Shown piece after piece: positions 1 through 33,689 of a stretch of DNA of 64,000 nt. Numbering within the stretch: the stretch's first letter is position 1; each line of letters begins with the position of its first letter. The stretch covers positions 18,189,001 to 18,253,000 of the forward strand of contig NC_134546.1 of the NCBI RefSeq assembly GCF_050624435.1, written 5' to 3'. The notes beneath the pieces are model-generated. The model ran no database searches. It was not told the DNA's origin and saw nothing but the letters and a program-made list of their open reading frames with translations. A program made the translations under genes and the position numbers. This DNA comes from Tenrec ecaudatus (taxonomy: Eukaryota > Chordata > Mammalia > Afrosoricida > Tenrecidae).

Positions 1-223
1 GATAGTCTCAGTTGAGCCGGTTTGGCCCTAAGCAAAGAAAGGCACCTATGACCCAGTCTAACCTGATCAAGGGCAGGACCCGAGTTAGTTCCCTGTCCTC
101 ATTTATAAGAATCCCGGAGAGGTGGGCTGGTAGTTGTTGTTTTATTTCTGTAGTTAATTCTTAATGTCCGTGCTTTTCTTGGTTTGTCTCTCTTGGGTTG
201 TAATAGGTTTCTCTCTTCTGCAG

Positions 224-3200
224 ATATGCAGCCAGTGTGCAGGGACTGCGCGGAATTTGTCGCAAGTGGCTCTTTTTTGTACGCAGACACCGAAGCTGAT
301 ACTGCACGCCCGCTGCTGCCTGAATCAGAAGGGCACCATCTTGGGGTGAGAGAGGAGAAGACATCCCTGGATACAGGAGGGGGAAAAAAGGGTTTCTCAG
401 ACAGACTGTCATGGAAAATGCTTGATAGACTTTTGGTGTAAATATTGATGCCTATTTGGCACCCTCTAGACCGTGATTCATTCTCAGACTTTTAAATCTG
501 TATATCGTTTTTGGCCAGGGAATAATCCTGAAATTATTTCTGGTTGAAGCTGCATAAAAATCATAATTTTTGCCTTTAAAAACATAATAAGCTCTATTAG
601 GCCTTCCTTTTAAAAAGAGGTTTGCTCTTTTGCTTACGATCAAGTCTGTTACTCACTGTGTGTCTCCGTGAAACTCTCCCCATATCCTCCATGAGACACG
701 TAAGATTATCTTTTTTTCTGAGCCCTTCACGCTTGTCTTTGAGCCATGTTCCTCTCACTGGCCACTGTTTTTCTTAATCCCTCAGATTCATTCCTTGGCC
801 CTCTACTCGTCTCCCTGTACATTCTTTGAGAGTCCACCTATTTAGTTCCCCAAATGAAATCTCTTAGCATCTTTTGACACCTCTTGAAGCTCCAGGTATA
901 TACTTCCAACTTCTGTGCTATGTGTATTACTGTTTTGCTGGTGGGAGAAAGTTCACATCATGAATTCAGCATGAACTGTCTACCACAGACTGGTCCCATA
1001 TCCACCTTTCCAATACTAATTCTAGTTATTTGTCGAATCAAGCTCCATGATCAGGGTTTGGCTGCAGCCAGAGTTGCCTACTCAAAGGCACTGAGTCTTT
1101 TTGTTGTTTTGGAAGGCCTTTCTCCTCCGTACTTGGGACTGCTTTCACCAATTTAGGACATCCCCATCCTTGAATGTCCCCATCTTCTGTGAATGCGCCC
1201 CCCTCCACAATCCCAGGATCATAGTTCATTGATTCACCGCTCACCTTTATATGCTGGTCTGTTGTCTTTTTCATACCGCACCTTGATATTTATATTGTTT
1301 TTCTTTTTGGTGATTTCTTTTCATGTTTCCCTACTAAATTGTAATCTACTTCAAGGCAGAGATGATGAGTTACATGTTTTCATATATATATAGTAACTTG
1401 ATTTAATCTATATATTCATAAAAGAAATCATGTGGCATGGCCCTGAATGTCCAGCCCACAGTAGGAAATATGCCTGGAGCATGTTCCTTGCTTCTCTCCC
1501 ACAGCGTCTCCCAGTTGAAAGGCCTTCATGGATCTGGGAATCATAATGTTATAATATGTGAGCTACTAAATCCAGACCAGGACCAACTTTCTTGCAATGA
1601 ATGGGCAGGAGTGAACTGATAGGGCATAGTACTTGGGAGAGCTCATTGCTATCAAGTCGATTCGGATTCATAGCAACCCTCTGTGGGGTTTTTGAGGCTC
1701 TATCTCTACAGGAGCAGACAGCCTCACATTTCTCCTGAGGAGCAGCTGGTAGGTTTGACTCACTGACCTTGTGGTTTGCAGTCCAACGCTTCCCTAACAG
1801 TACTGCCAGGGCTCCTTTATTTAGGAGAACATTAACATCCAACCAGAACTTGGTGCAAAGATGGCAGTGTTCATACCTGCACTACCCAATGCAGCAGCTG
1901 CCAACTACATGTGAGTGTGTACCTAGCACTTCAAGTGTGGCCAGTGCAAATGAGAGACAGGATTCCTAATTTAGTTTTAATTCTAAGACCATGCATGTGT
2001 TCCCAGGTTGAGTTCTTTCCCAGCGTCTGGTTTTCTAAATGCTGGTGCTAAGTCAAATCTGAATTTCTGTATGAAATGCAGGAAATGGTTGGCACTCCAA
2101 GCATCTTCAAATTTAAGATGACTGTCTAGTAAAATAACTGGAAAATAACAACTGCTGATTTGCAGAATTTATGTCTAAAGAAGGGACATTCTGCAATGAC
2201 CAGTTTTCACTAATTAAATGTAAAATTGTTGTAGTTCATACATGTAATAAGAATAAATAAACAATATGCTAAAATAATAATTATCTTTAAATTATTAAGG
2301 GGGAGGGGGAGGGAGGGGAAAAATGAGCTGATACCAAGGGCTCAAGTAGAAAGCAGGTGTTTTGAAGATGATGGCAACATATGTACGAATGTGCTGGACA
2401 CAAATGATGTGTGTATGGATTGTGAAAAGAGTTGTATGAGCCCCTAATAAAATGATAAAAATAAATAGCTAGATGTAGCAAGTGATAACACTGTTGGACA
2501 ATGCAGGGTTAAAACAAACCACAGCACCTAGTATGTGATTCTAGCACAGCTGTGGTCAATGAATCCACAAACCTAGAAGGGAGTTGGGTATTGTTTTTTT
2601 TAAATCATTTTATTTCTCACAATCCATCCATCCATTGTGTCAAACACATTTGTACATTTGTTGCCATCATCATGGGAGTTGGGTATTAAAGACAAACCTT
2701 GTCATATATACGGAAGACATTTCCTTACAGAGGTTACTTGTGTTTCCTCAGGCTGGATCTCCAGAATTGTTCTCTGAAGGACCCTGGTCCAAACTTTCAT
2801 CAGGCATATACTGCTATCATCATGTAAGTGGTCACAACAACAAGCATATTGCCATAAATTCTGACTCAGCAGAGTAGGACAGAGTCGAACGGGCCCTGCG
2901 GCTTTCCGAGACTGGAACTAACTCTATGGGAGTAGAAAGCCTCATCCCTCTCCCACGGAGCGGTGGGTGGTTTGGAACTGCAGCCCTATTTGTTTCATTC
3001 CCCCCAAATATGAATGTGGCAAAGGGTTGGTGGGAAAATCTTTGGGATGGATTCCTAAAAAGATAGATGAATAGTGATGTCTAAATTTGCTCTGGGTGGG
3101 GCCGTATTACCAGACTAGGAGGATGACTAGGGGAGGAGAATACTAACCCTGTGCTTCACAGAGACCTGCAAGCAAACCCCCTCAAGAATGACTTGGCTAA

Positions 3201-4044
3201 TGCCTTCCGTGGCTTCACTCAGCTCCAGACTCTGTAAGTAAAGAGGGTGGGGAACTGCTGGGAGCTCAGCAACATTGTGTTGAGTATATTACAACTTGTA
3301 CTGCCTTCAGGTTACTGCCGAAAGATGTCAACTGCCCTGGAGATATTGGTGCCTGGAGTACAATCACCACTTACGTAGACAAGCAAGCCTGCCAAGGACA
3401 GAGGAACCTGTGCAATAGCACTGGTGACCCAGGTGTGCCTTCTCACCTTTACCTTCCTGGGAACTGCCTTCCTCCCTGTATTCTCCACGTGAAATCGGAC
3501 AAAAAGCAGTGAAGGTGCTGAGAGTTCTGAGCACCTTTCTTGGGGGAAAAATGATTGTTCTGTTCTGCCTATCTGACCTACAAAGGATGGGGGAACCTAA
3601 GTTGAAGCAGCTGTTTAAGAAATCTATCTGATGAAACCCACTGATCCTCTCTGTTTCTCTCTGGCTCCCAGAAATGTGTCCTGAGAATGGACTGTGTGCG
3701 TCGGATGGGCCTGGGCTCTGGAAGTGCCTTTGTGCTGATGGCTTTCACGGCTACAAGTGCATGCGCCAGGTGAGGAAGCAGGCCTCAGGTAGGAGAGGGA
3801 TGCATAGAGTGGGAACCTCGGTGAGGCTCTTGCAGATAGCTTTACAGAGGGTCAGTGGTCTAGATTTGCTCCAAATGAGGTGGACTAGGGAAGAACTAGC
3901 TGATAAAGGGTAATGCTCAATGAGATGGTTAATTCGCAGGGCTCCTTCTCACTAATTGTGTTCTTCGGGATTCTGGGATCCACCACGCTATCCATCTCTA
4001 TTCTGCTGTGGGCGACCCAGCGCCGAAAAGCCAAGGCTTCATGA
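224..4044 (+). CDS. ATRAID: ATRAID, all-trans retinoic acid-induced differentiation factor, exons 2-7 (5' partial)
   Basis: Six exons join in frame: 224-345, 2752-2823, 3162-3233, 3311-3432, 3672-3769 and 3940-4044, all with AG acceptors and GT donors, ending in TGA. The protein runs from ICSQCAGTARNLSQVALF through HARCCLNQKGTILG, a short leucine-rich stretch (IDLQANPLKNDLANAFRGF), an EGF-like module (CPENGLCASDGPG..CLCADGFHGYKC) and one membrane segment (SLIVFFGILGSTTLSISILLW) followed by a basic tail ATQRRKAKAS. This matches human ATRAID almost residue for residue. The first exon, with start codon and signal peptide, must lie upstream of base 1. The family is a type I membrane glycoprotein linked to osteoblast differentiation and to cell response to nitrogen-containing bisphosphonates. 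It sits directly upstream of CAD, as in human. Confidence 0.96.
1640..1830 (-). mobile_element. AfroSINE, antisense, ATRAID intron 2
   Basis: Read inverted, it runs from aggagccctggcagtactgt through the box-B-like region to the tail with ..gaatcgacttgatag. The copy is nearly full length and diverged. Confidence 0.75.
2270..2468 (+). mobile_element. 3' end of a LINE-like retroposon (family A), ATRAID intron 2
   Basis: G-rich run, then atgagctgataccaagggct, then gtatggattgtgaaaagagt, ending tgagcccctaataaaatgat and an A-rich tail. The same 3' end recurs at least ten times in this window with different 5' lengths, the pattern of 5'-truncated LINE copies. I do not know its catalogue name; it resembles an afrotherian L1-type 3' UTR. 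Confidence 0.65.
2598..2680 (-). mobile_element. Family A LINE-like 3' end, antisense
   Basis: Inverted short copy: tcattttatttctcacaatc, ccattgtgtcaaacacattt, gttgccatcatcatg. It is truncated to about 80 bases. Confidence 0.6.
2855..2985 (-). mobile_element. AfroSINE fragment, antisense, just after ATRAID exon 3
   Basis: Inverted tail and middle of the SINE (gactcagcagagtaggacag, gggagtagaaagcctcatcc), starting about 30 bases after the exon 3 donor. The head is missing. Confidence 0.65.
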
Positions 4045-4415
4045 ACCCATGGGTCTCCCTAGTGACCTAAAGAACATGGATCTAGCGGAGCCCTGCCTGG
4101 GAGTTGTGCTTCCTAGCCAAGGTGACCAGATTTTAACATTGGTCAAGCGGGACACCAGCAGGACACCGTTGATAAAACTCATATCCTGGTGAAATAGCCA
4201 CATGGCAGCCGAAAACTGTACCCTAGCTTGTCGTTCATTCTTTCCAAAAATTGGGACTTTTAAAAAACGCTGCGGGACACGGGAAAAATTGTTCAAAATC
4301 GTGACGCCTAGGACCTAGACTGGCATCACCAAGCCCAGGCCGCCTTTGGAAGGAAGATGGAAAACTGCCTCCATCCCCCTGCGCGGGGGACGCATCTCCA
4401 TTTGCTGCTGACCCT

Positions 4416-25734
<21,319 letters not shown>

Positions 25735-25950
25735 GGCCCACCTTCCTCCATCTCTGTTCCTCTGGCCCAGCTGCTGGGCAAGGAATCCTGGTGCCCCCCA
25801 CGGGGGCAGCACAGTCAAGGCTCATCAGCTCTGGACACACATGCAGGCTTGAGGTGCTGCGCTGGATCTCGAGAGCTGGGGGTCACGCCTCAGGGGAGCC
25901 TGGGCCCGGTCTGCCCCGCCCCCCTGCTGCAGTCCCTTTTCTACTTACCT

Positions 25951-25956
25951 AATAAA
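25951..25956 (+). terminator. CAD poly(A) signal
   Basis: AATAAA lies 217 bases after the CAD stop, with a T-rich run (agttctcccgtcttcctcag) downstream. The short 3' UTR is typical for CAD. Confidence 0.85.
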
Positions 25957-26424
25957 CAGCCGAGCTCCTCCAGTTCTCCCGTCTTCCTCAGTAGCAAGGG
26001 CTTTAATGTCTTAGGACGGTCCTTTGCTAGAGCGCGGCCATGCCGGGCAGGACTGAGCATCTTCTGGTCCTGGCTCTAGGGTTCTGGGCCAGGTACGTGG
26101 TTCTCTTGATGCGCCGCCTGCAGTAGAAACACACATACCAGAGGCAGTCAAGGGATGTGACAAAGCAGCCGGGCCTCTTGCCCACTGTGGGGCGGGCCTG
26201 GGCTAGAAGAGGCCGAGCAGCAGCTGGGGCCTGACTGGTGAAGGTCATTACCCTGTGGTGTTTCACTTATTTGGGGGCCTCAAACCGTGCCCGTGGGGTT
26301 CCCCAACTGCCATCACTTTTGAGCCCCTCCTCCCCTTCCTCAGAGCCCCAGCCTCTCACTGAACCAGGGGCAAGGGCAAGTGCCATGCCAGCAGTGTGCA
26401 AACTAGAGGCACTGGGGTACATTA

Positions 26425-26512
26425 GTGCAAGGAGTGGGGGCCCCAAGAATCTGTGGGAAAATGGAATTAAAGATAATGTAACTTTTCCTCAAACTTTTTG
26501 AGAGGGTTTTGT
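26425..26512 (+). mobile_element. Possible mariner-derived MITE 3' of CAD
   Basis: gggggccccaagaatctgtg, ggaaaatggaattaaagata and cctcaaactttttgagaggg resemble a mariner MITE with weak inverted ends. The arms pair poorly, so the call is tentative. Confidence 0.4.
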
Positions 26513-26599
26513 GGAAAGTTTGTTGTGAGCTCTTCCATCCCATGAACCTAATGGCATGGAGATCTCCACATGAAGACCTCTGGCCACAGAGCAAGAGCG

Positions 26600-26775
26600 C
26601 TGGGAGTGCAGTGAGTTCCAGGTGTCAGCAGTTCACACACCCCCAGCTGCTCCACAGGAGAAAGATGAGGCTGCCTGGAAAGATGGAAAGTCTGGGAAGC
26701 CCACAGGGGCACTTCCGCTCTGTTCTCCAGGGTCTCCATGAGTCAGAATTGACTCACCAGCAGGAAGTTTTGGAT
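26600..26775 (+). mobile_element. AfroSINE, sense, worn, 3' of CAD
   Basis: The body ggtgtcagcagttcacacac, gagaaagatgaggctgcctg and the tail atgagtcagaattgactcac are clear. The head is degraded. Confidence 0.65.
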
Positions 26776-28329
26776 ACAGAGCACTAAGAAATAGGAAGCT
26801 AAACATGATTTCAGGAAGACTCTACTTCATGCACACGGATAGAAACGAAGGAACTCGATACGTTTGTTGTTTTTAGTGTGAACAGGATCTTTCTACTTTT
26901 ATAACTTCCTACCATTTTATAGACGAGAAACTGGCTGAGTTACTTGGTGACTTGCCTAAATACATAGCTAGACCTTGTATTAAAATAAAAAGGGAAAAAT
27001 CATTCCTAGTCTTAAGGGCATCCAAAACTAATGGGAGAGACAAATCGACGTGGAAAACAAGTCTTTAAGGTCCTGTGGAACCCACTTTGAGAAAAGAGAC
27101 GGTGCAGAAGCAAATCTTGGGTTTGTCTTGGGGTGAGGGGAGTGATTGAGGGCAAATGGAAGTCCTGTGTGTCCAGCACTGAGGAGAGAGAATTGGCTGC
27201 AGCAGGGGAGTCTTGCTTGGGAGTGCCAAGGTCGAGAGGCTAAAGGGCCTGCTCAAGTTAGGCTTCCATAGAAATATTGACAGCCACAGGCGCTAGGGGG
27301 GACTAGGCACACTGATGTCCTACACTGGAGAGCTGAGACCTTCGTTGGCCCTGGTCTTTGCAAGTCGAGATCCTGACAAGATCTCCCTCTCCAGTCTCCT
27401 GCAAGACTTGGTTGGAAGATTCCTATAGCATATCTAGAAACCTCCTTTCAGAACTTGAGCTTCCCTTTTGAAGCTATTACTTTCTCAAGTACTGTTGAGT
27501 ACTGGAAATCTGTTGCACACACATTCCCACAGAACCTGCAGAGCCTTGATTTCAAGTACTAGCACCCGCCTTTGCTGCCAAACACACACATTCTACTCAG
27601 TCGTGAAGCGGTGGGAGGTGTTCCTGCCCTGAGCCTTTCTTTGGCTTTTTCTAATCTCATAACACAGCTCTGAAGTTGAATAAACCTCTTTACAACCAGA
27701 AACTACATCGTAATGCATTTGGGAATTAAGACAAAAGCAGCCACCAGCAAAGTACAACCACCCTTACAATGATACACCTGAGGCTGAGCCCGTAACCTTG
27801 TTGAGTTACATTAGGGGATCCCATCGGTTTTTCATGAAGGGTGGAAAGGTTGGTTTTACATCCCTGTCCTCCCTCCTGAGATACTTAGGGAATTTGGATC
27901 TATTTCTTTTTAATTACATGACGAGCACTGTTAATAAAATTTGGCAAAGATTCCTTTTAACTTTTGGATGAGCCTCTTACATAATCTTCAAACTTACCTA
28001 CACCAGCTAATCCACTTGACAGGTGCCACTGCAAGGTCGTTCCCTCCACAAGTCTCAGTCGTCCCTCTGACAGTCCTCCCTTGCCCCACTTTGCCAAAGG
28101 CATCTTGTCCCTGCCTTCCGCCCCTCGCTGAGCTGCAATCACCGGGTGGTGCCCCTCGGGGTTTTGAGTTGGAAAGGGTAGAGTTGGAAGTCCCAGGTGG
28201 AAAACAATGGTGAGTCCTAGAATGCTGTACAATGCTTTCACCAGCTCCCACAGACAGGAGACCCTGGCTCTAAGGCTAAGGCCTGAGCAAAGTCCTCCAA
28301 GGCTCAATGTCAAGAAGAGGGAGCTATGT
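26776..28329. other. Intergenic, no gene seen
   Basis: No exon-like open frame, no RNA gene and no recognisable repeat apart from ordinary low-complexity patches. Confidence 0.5.
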
Positions 28330-28692
28330 GAATCTAGGGCGGACGAACCCCTCAACACCAGCGGTAGGAGTGGCGACCAGGAGGGAAGGGGGTGTAGAAA
28401 GGGAGAACCGATCTTGGAGATCTATGACCTCCTCTCTGGGAGATGGGCAATGGGAGTGTGGGTGAGGGAAGACGCTGGGCAGTGTAAGATAGAATAATTA
28501 TTTAAAAACTATTAAGAGAACGGGGAGGGAGGGGGGAAAAAGGGAAACCGAGCTGATTCCAGGAACCCAAGTGGAAGGTGAATTTTGAGAATGACGAGTG
28601 CAACGAATGTATAAGGGTGCTTTGCTCAATTGATGTATGTATGGATTGTGATAAGAGTTGTATGAGCCCCAATAAAAAGATTAATTAAAAAA
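28330..28692 (+). mobile_element. Family A LINE-like 3' end
   Basis: It starts near tgtgaatctagggcggacga and proceeds through ggagaaccgatcttggagat and the G-rich run to gtatgagccccaataaaaag and an A tail. It is immediately followed by another copy. Confidence 0.65.
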
Positions 28693-28734
28693 AAAAGAAG
28701 AGGGAGCTATCTGTAGTCAGGTCTTGCAGATGGC

Positions 28735-29652
28735 CTAAGAGAGTGATGTCTAATGGGTGCATAAGCAAATGTGGTGAAGAAAGCTGATGGTGCCCGGCTA
28801 TCAAAAGAGATAGTGTCTGGGGTCTTAAAGGCTTGAAGGTGAACAAGCGGCCATCTAGCTCAGAAGCAAAAAAGCCCACATGGAAGAAGCACACCGGCCA
28901 GTGCGATCACGAGGTGCCAAGGGACCAGGTATAAGGCATCATGCAAAAAAAAAAAAAAGATATGTGTGTACGTATGTGTATATATGTATATGTATATATA
29001 TATCATATTAAATGAAGGGGGAAGTGCAGAGTGGAGACCCAAGGCCCAAGTGTCGGCCAATGGAGATCCCCTCATAGAGGCGTTTACGAGAGGAGATGGG
29101 TTAATTAGGGTGCGAGGTAGTATCGATGAAGAACACAGCTTTCCCCCAGATCCTGGATGCTTCCTCCCCCCAACTACCATGATCCGAATTCTACCTTGCA
29201 GGGCTGGATAGGACAGAGGCTGTACACTGGTACATATGAGGGCTGGAGGTACAGGGAATCCAGGGTGGATGATACCTTCAGGACCAAGGGTGTGAGGGAC
29301 GATGCTGGGAGAGTGGAGGGTGAGTGGGTTGGAAAGGGGGAACTGATTACAAGGATCCACATGTGACCTCTTCCCTGGGAGAGGGACAGCAGAGAAGGGG
29401 GGAAGGGAGACTCCGGATAGGGCAAGATATGACAAAATAACGAGGTATAAATTACCAAGGGCACATGAGGGAGGGGGGAATGGGGAGGGAGGGAAAAAAA
29501 AAAGAGGACCTGATGCAAGGGGCTTAAGTGGAGAGCAAATCCCTTGAGAATGATTGGGGCAGGGAATGTATGGATGTGCTTTATACAATTGATGTATGTA
29601 TATGTATGGATGGTGATAAGAGTTGTATGAGTCCCTAATAAAATGTAAAAAA
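28735..29652 (+). mobile_element. Family A LINE-like element, about 0.9 kb of 3' region
   Basis: The best copy here. It contains gtgcataagcaaatgtggtg, gtgcccggctatcaaaagag, aaggtgaacaagcggccatc, a simple AT-rich patch (28935-29005), atcctggatgcttcctcccc, ggatccacatgtgacctctt and the common end gagtccctaataaaatgt plus A-rich tail. Poly(A) signal and tail with variable 5' truncation support a non-LTR retroposon. No reverse transcriptase is present in this piece. Confidence 0.65.
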
Positions 29653-29790
29653 AGAGGAGAAAAAAATGATTAGGGCAAAGACTGTACAGATGTGCTTTAT
29701 ACAATTGATGTATGTATATGTATGAACTGTGATAAGAATTGTATGAGCCCCTAATAAATTGTTAAAATTTTAAATAAAAAAAATAGAGTG
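29653..29790 (+). mobile_element. Family A LINE-like 3' end, short tandem neighbour
   Basis: A second tail (gtacagatgtgctttataca, tgagcccctaataaattg) directly after the previous A-rich tail. It may be a separate insertion into the tail or a duplication. Confidence 0.55.
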
Positions 29791-30114
29791 ATGTCTGGGG
29801 CAAGGATCGGGGATTGACACCATTGTTTCTGGCCTGAGGCTCAGGTGGGCACCAGAGGCCCTAGGGCTGGTGAAGGACTGGTAGAGGCAAGGAAGAAGAG
29901 GCAGGTCGCAAAGAAGGAATCTAGAAGTGGTGGGGAGAGCCGTGAAGTCTGCAGACAATTAAGCATCAGCGCGACCCCAGAAGACGCCAGGCATGGTAAA
30001 TCTGTGATGGAGGCTAAGAAACAAATGTCCAAGAGCAGGAGTATGAAAGAGGCAAGTCACCTAGCCTGGGGAACACTGGGGGCCATCAACGACCTCAAGT
30101 TCAACAGAAGCCCT

Positions 30115-30270
30115 GCACCAGTCATACGAGGCTGTGCTTGAGTCCATGGCTACAGCCAATGTGTCAACCCATCTGACCCCTATTTAACCAAACATGACGT
30201 CCTTCACCGGCATCGCTCCTGATAACATATCCACAGCAGGTGGAGGCAAAGCCTCACCATCTTAGTTTCT
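30115..30270 (-). mobile_element. RTE/BovB-type LINE 3' fragment, antisense
   Basis: Inverted piece of the RTE C-terminal region (gagtccatggctacagccaa, aaacatgacgtccttcaccg). It is short and diverged. Confidence 0.45.
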
Positions 30271-30429
30271 GGCTGTTCATTCTTTCAAGTTCTTCGGACA
30301 GTTCACAGTATTCTGTAATCTTCATTGACAACACACTCCGATTCTCTGACCTTTCCAGTCAGTAGCCCGATATGTAGCTGCATTAACCCAGTTCATGTCT
30401 TGATAGTTTTACCTTGTATCTTGGATTAG

Positions 30430-30955
30430 ATACGTATATGGACACCGATGAAACATACAACTTTCCTCTAGTACTTTAATGCTTCCTCCCCCTCACTATC
30501 ATGACCCCAATTCTACCCTAAAAATCCAGCTAAACCAAAGGATGTACACTGGTACAAGTAAGAGCTTGAAACACAGGGAATCCAGGACAGATAAACCCCT
30601 CAGGACCGATATTGGGAGTAATGATATCAAGAGGGTAAGGGGAAGGTTGGGGAGAAAGGGGGAACCTATCACAATGATCTACATATAACCCCCTCCCTGG
30701 GGGGTGGACAACAGAAAAGTGGATAAAGGGAGACATCAGATAGTGTAAGACATGAAAAAAGAATAATTTATAAATTTTCGGGGGAGAGGGAGAGGGAGAG
30801 GGACGTGAAAAAATGAGCTGATACCAAGGGCTCAAGTAGAAAGAAGATGTTTTGAGAATGATGACAACAAATGTACTGATGTGCTTGATTCAATGGATGT
30901 ATTGAGTGTGGTAAAAGTTGTATGTGCCCCCAATAAAATGATTTTTTTAAGTATA
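30430..30955 (+). mobile_element. Family A LINE-like 3' end, about 0.5 kb
   Basis: It aligns by eye with 29140-29640: atgcttcctccccctcacta, ccaaaggatgtacactggta, gatctacatataaccccctc, then tgtgcccccaataaaatgat and a T/A tail. Confidence 0.65.
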
Positions 30956-31029
30956 TGGATACATTCTAGTAGTTTGGCCAATATCTTGCCTACTCAATAC
31001 CAGTCTATTTCCATTTACTAACACATCCC

Positions 31030-31155
31030 ACTTTTTTTTTAATTTTAAGCATTTATTGGGACCTCATAGTAATTATTACAACCCATAGTTCCATTAGATT
31101 GAGCATAAACAATTGCTGCCATCATCATTTTCAATATTTTCTTTTCATCCCACTT
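31030..31155 (-). mobile_element. Family A LINE-like 3' end, antisense
   Basis: Poly-T start, then atttattgggacctcatagt and gctgccatcatcattttcaa; the inverted 3' end only. Confidence 0.55.
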
Positions 31156-31819
31156 TATTTTTGACAGCTTCTAATTTTAGGAGTATAAATCACCACCTCC
31201 TTGAGGTTACCAATAAATGCTTCTGCATATTTACCCCAAAGAAGTCACTAATGTAAGAGACTGACCTGGCAATCAGGGGGTTAAGATGGTGCTTCATTGA
31301 CTCGCTGGCTGGGGATGGGTCAATGGTGCCATTTCTTCCTTTTTTTGGTGCCATTTCTATCCATCCAGTTGTTTACCGCAGTTGTTAGTGAGGACGTGGT
31401 CTGTGCTCGGGGCTGGGGAGGAAACCTCCAGGAGCATGTGGCCTCTGGGCAACCTCACCCCCACGCCCACTCCCCACCATGGTGCTTCTCAGAAGACTCA
31501 GTTCTGACCCAACACTGGCAGCTCTGGCACCGCAGGGATGTGGGTGGAGGGGAGCCTGGAGGCTCTCTCTCGGAAGCCTTTCCCATCAGGAATGAGCAAG
31601 TTTGCTGTTGCAGAGCCTGTAACCTGCTTATTTTGGTCAGCTCCACTGACTTTTGTATTTTCTAGATTTGGTTTCATTTCCTTTCTCCCTTAGCTTTTGG
31701 CTGCAGGCCTTTTAAAACTGACAGCCCATCTTGGTTGAATCAGAGGGCACAGGTGCATGGGATTCACCGTCTTCAGGCTGCTGGGGTCAAGGGAAAGCTG
31801 GGCAGCCAATCTTGGGATG
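31156..31819. other. Intergenic, no gene seen
   Basis: About 660 bases of apparently single-copy sequence without convincing coding potential. Confidence 0.45.
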
Positions 31820-33125
31820 AGGTACCATGAGCACAGTGTCAAATGAGAGGAAAACTCAAAAGGAGAACACCTGGGTGTCCTTCTACACAGTCCTGTCCTC
31901 TTCTAGCCTGGGGAGTGTTGGGCTTCCTTTTAAGAATGAAGACTGCCCACCCCACCCCAAAAGAATTCACTTCAGAGGGCAGCACTGACGCTACAGCACA
32001 GGGAGAGGGGGCACATCTGATGAAAGCACACAGGAGCAAACGAAGAGGGAAGGAGAGAGAATGAAACACATCCTGGCCCACCAAACCTGGAGGAAGATAT
32101 TCCTGCTCAGAGCAGCCAGCACAGAGAGGACTGTAGGGCTGGCCCTACCACGAGACAGGACGTCCCTCAATGACCCATAGCACTGTAAGGGACAACACAA
32201 AGGCACAGTGCGGAAATTGTGCCCAATCTGACCCCACCACTCCAAAGCAAAACACTAAGGGCGTGCAACGGAGCAGCAAGGGGAGCAAAGCAATGAAATC
32301 CCCAGGGAATACCAAATACAAACTTTGGGGCTAGAGTATGGCACTGCATCAAACTCAACCGGAAAACACTTCTAAAGGTCAACAAACAGACCTTGAACTA
32401 TTGATAGGCTTTTCTTTTTTTGTCGTGTGCTTGTTGTAGTTTTGTTTTCTTTGGCTGCTTTGTTTTGCTCTGTCTTGTTTTTGTGCTTATTATTGTCTTT
32501 GCATGTCTATCTAGATAAGATAGGTGGGATAAATGATCCAGAGGAGAAAACAACGAAACCAATGGTTCGGGGGACATAGGAGAGGGGGTGGGGTGGAAGG
32601 AAGTGGGTGTTAACAAACCCAGGGACAAAAGAACACAAAGTGAACTAAAATCGAGGTCCAGGAGGTATAGGAAACCTGATAGGGCTTGATCAAGGGCAAT
32701 GTAAACAAGAGGAATTACTGAAACCTGGAGGAAGGCTGAGCATGACGGTAGAACAAGAGGAAAATAAAAGGAAATAGAGGAAATAACTAGGAGGCAAAGA
32801 GTACTTATAGAAGTCTCAATACAGGCAGGTACATATGTAAATATATTTGTATATAATGATAGGGAAATAGATCTATGTACATATATTTAATATATTAGGT
32901 ATCAAGTAGTAGACAGACATTGGGCCTCTACTCAAGTACTCCCTCAACACAAGAACACTTTGTTCTAATAATCTGGCATTCCGCGATGCTCACCTTCCCA
33001 ATAGGATCGCTGAAGACAAAATGGGTACATAAGCAAATGTGGTCAAGAAAGCTGGTGCCCGGCTATCAAAAGATATAGCATATGGGGTCTTAAAGGTTCG
33101 AAGATAAACAAGCGGCCATCTACAA
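31820..33125 (+). mobile_element. Family A LINE-like internal/3'-UTR segment, 1.3 kb
   Basis: It carries sequence upstream of that in the other copies, from ggagaacacctgggtgtcct through aaactttggggctagagtat and cattgggcctctactcaagt to gtgcccggctatcaaaagat and aaacaagcggccatct. It joins the same family by the stretch shared with 28750-28860. It stops short of the usual 3' end, so it was cut later. Confidence 0.55.
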
Positions 33126-33429
33126 CAACCACAAAGAGTGAAGTATGGAGGGAGCCTGCAGCACTCCGTGCTGAGGAGCTAAGAGCTTAGCTCCAAGCCT
33201 GGTCCGGGAGGCGGGAGGGAATTGGCTGGTAGCTTTCTGGAAGGGCATGGGAGTTCAGGTGTAGGCGAGGGAGTAGCCCAAAGGCAGCCATGAGATGCGC
33301 CCTTCCCAGGTGGTCACTCTGGGTTCTAGCGGTTCTTAGTGCTGCAGGGTCAGCTCGGACTTACCGTGTCCCCAGCGAGTCCTGGTGCGGCTCCCTGAGG
33401 GCGGGGGCACGGTACCCACCCCAAAATCC

Positions 33430-33608
33430 CCACGCACGGCCGTGGAGTCCAAAGCGACCCTCTGGGGCAGAGTAGAACTGGCCCCTGCGAGTTTCTGAGA
33501 CGGTAACTTGGGGAGACTAGAAAGCGTCTTTCTCCCTCGGAGAGGCTGGGGATTTAAACCTTGTCCTCAGCAGCCTAACGCTTACCCACTGCGCCAGCAG
33601 GGCTCCTA
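33430..33608 (-). mobile_element. AfroSINE, antisense
   Basis: Inverted copy with ggggcagagtagaactggcc and the head side cccactgcgccagcagggct, immediately before the orphan CpG island. Confidence 0.72.
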
Positions 33609-33689
33609 GCACGGAAAGTGGGAGAAGGCCAGAGATGGGGCTAAAGAGGGGAGCCACAACCCAGGTCACCTGGGGACCCGCCTTTCCGA

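Noticed and set aside
1-223. ATRAID exon 1
   Set aside because: No signal-peptide-like frame ending at a donor is present before 224; the exon must lie upstream of the window.
28860-29588. 242-codon open frame on the minus strand
   Set aside because: It lies wholly within repeat copies, antisense to their poly(A) direction, and its serine/proline/leucine-rich translation resembles no protein I know.
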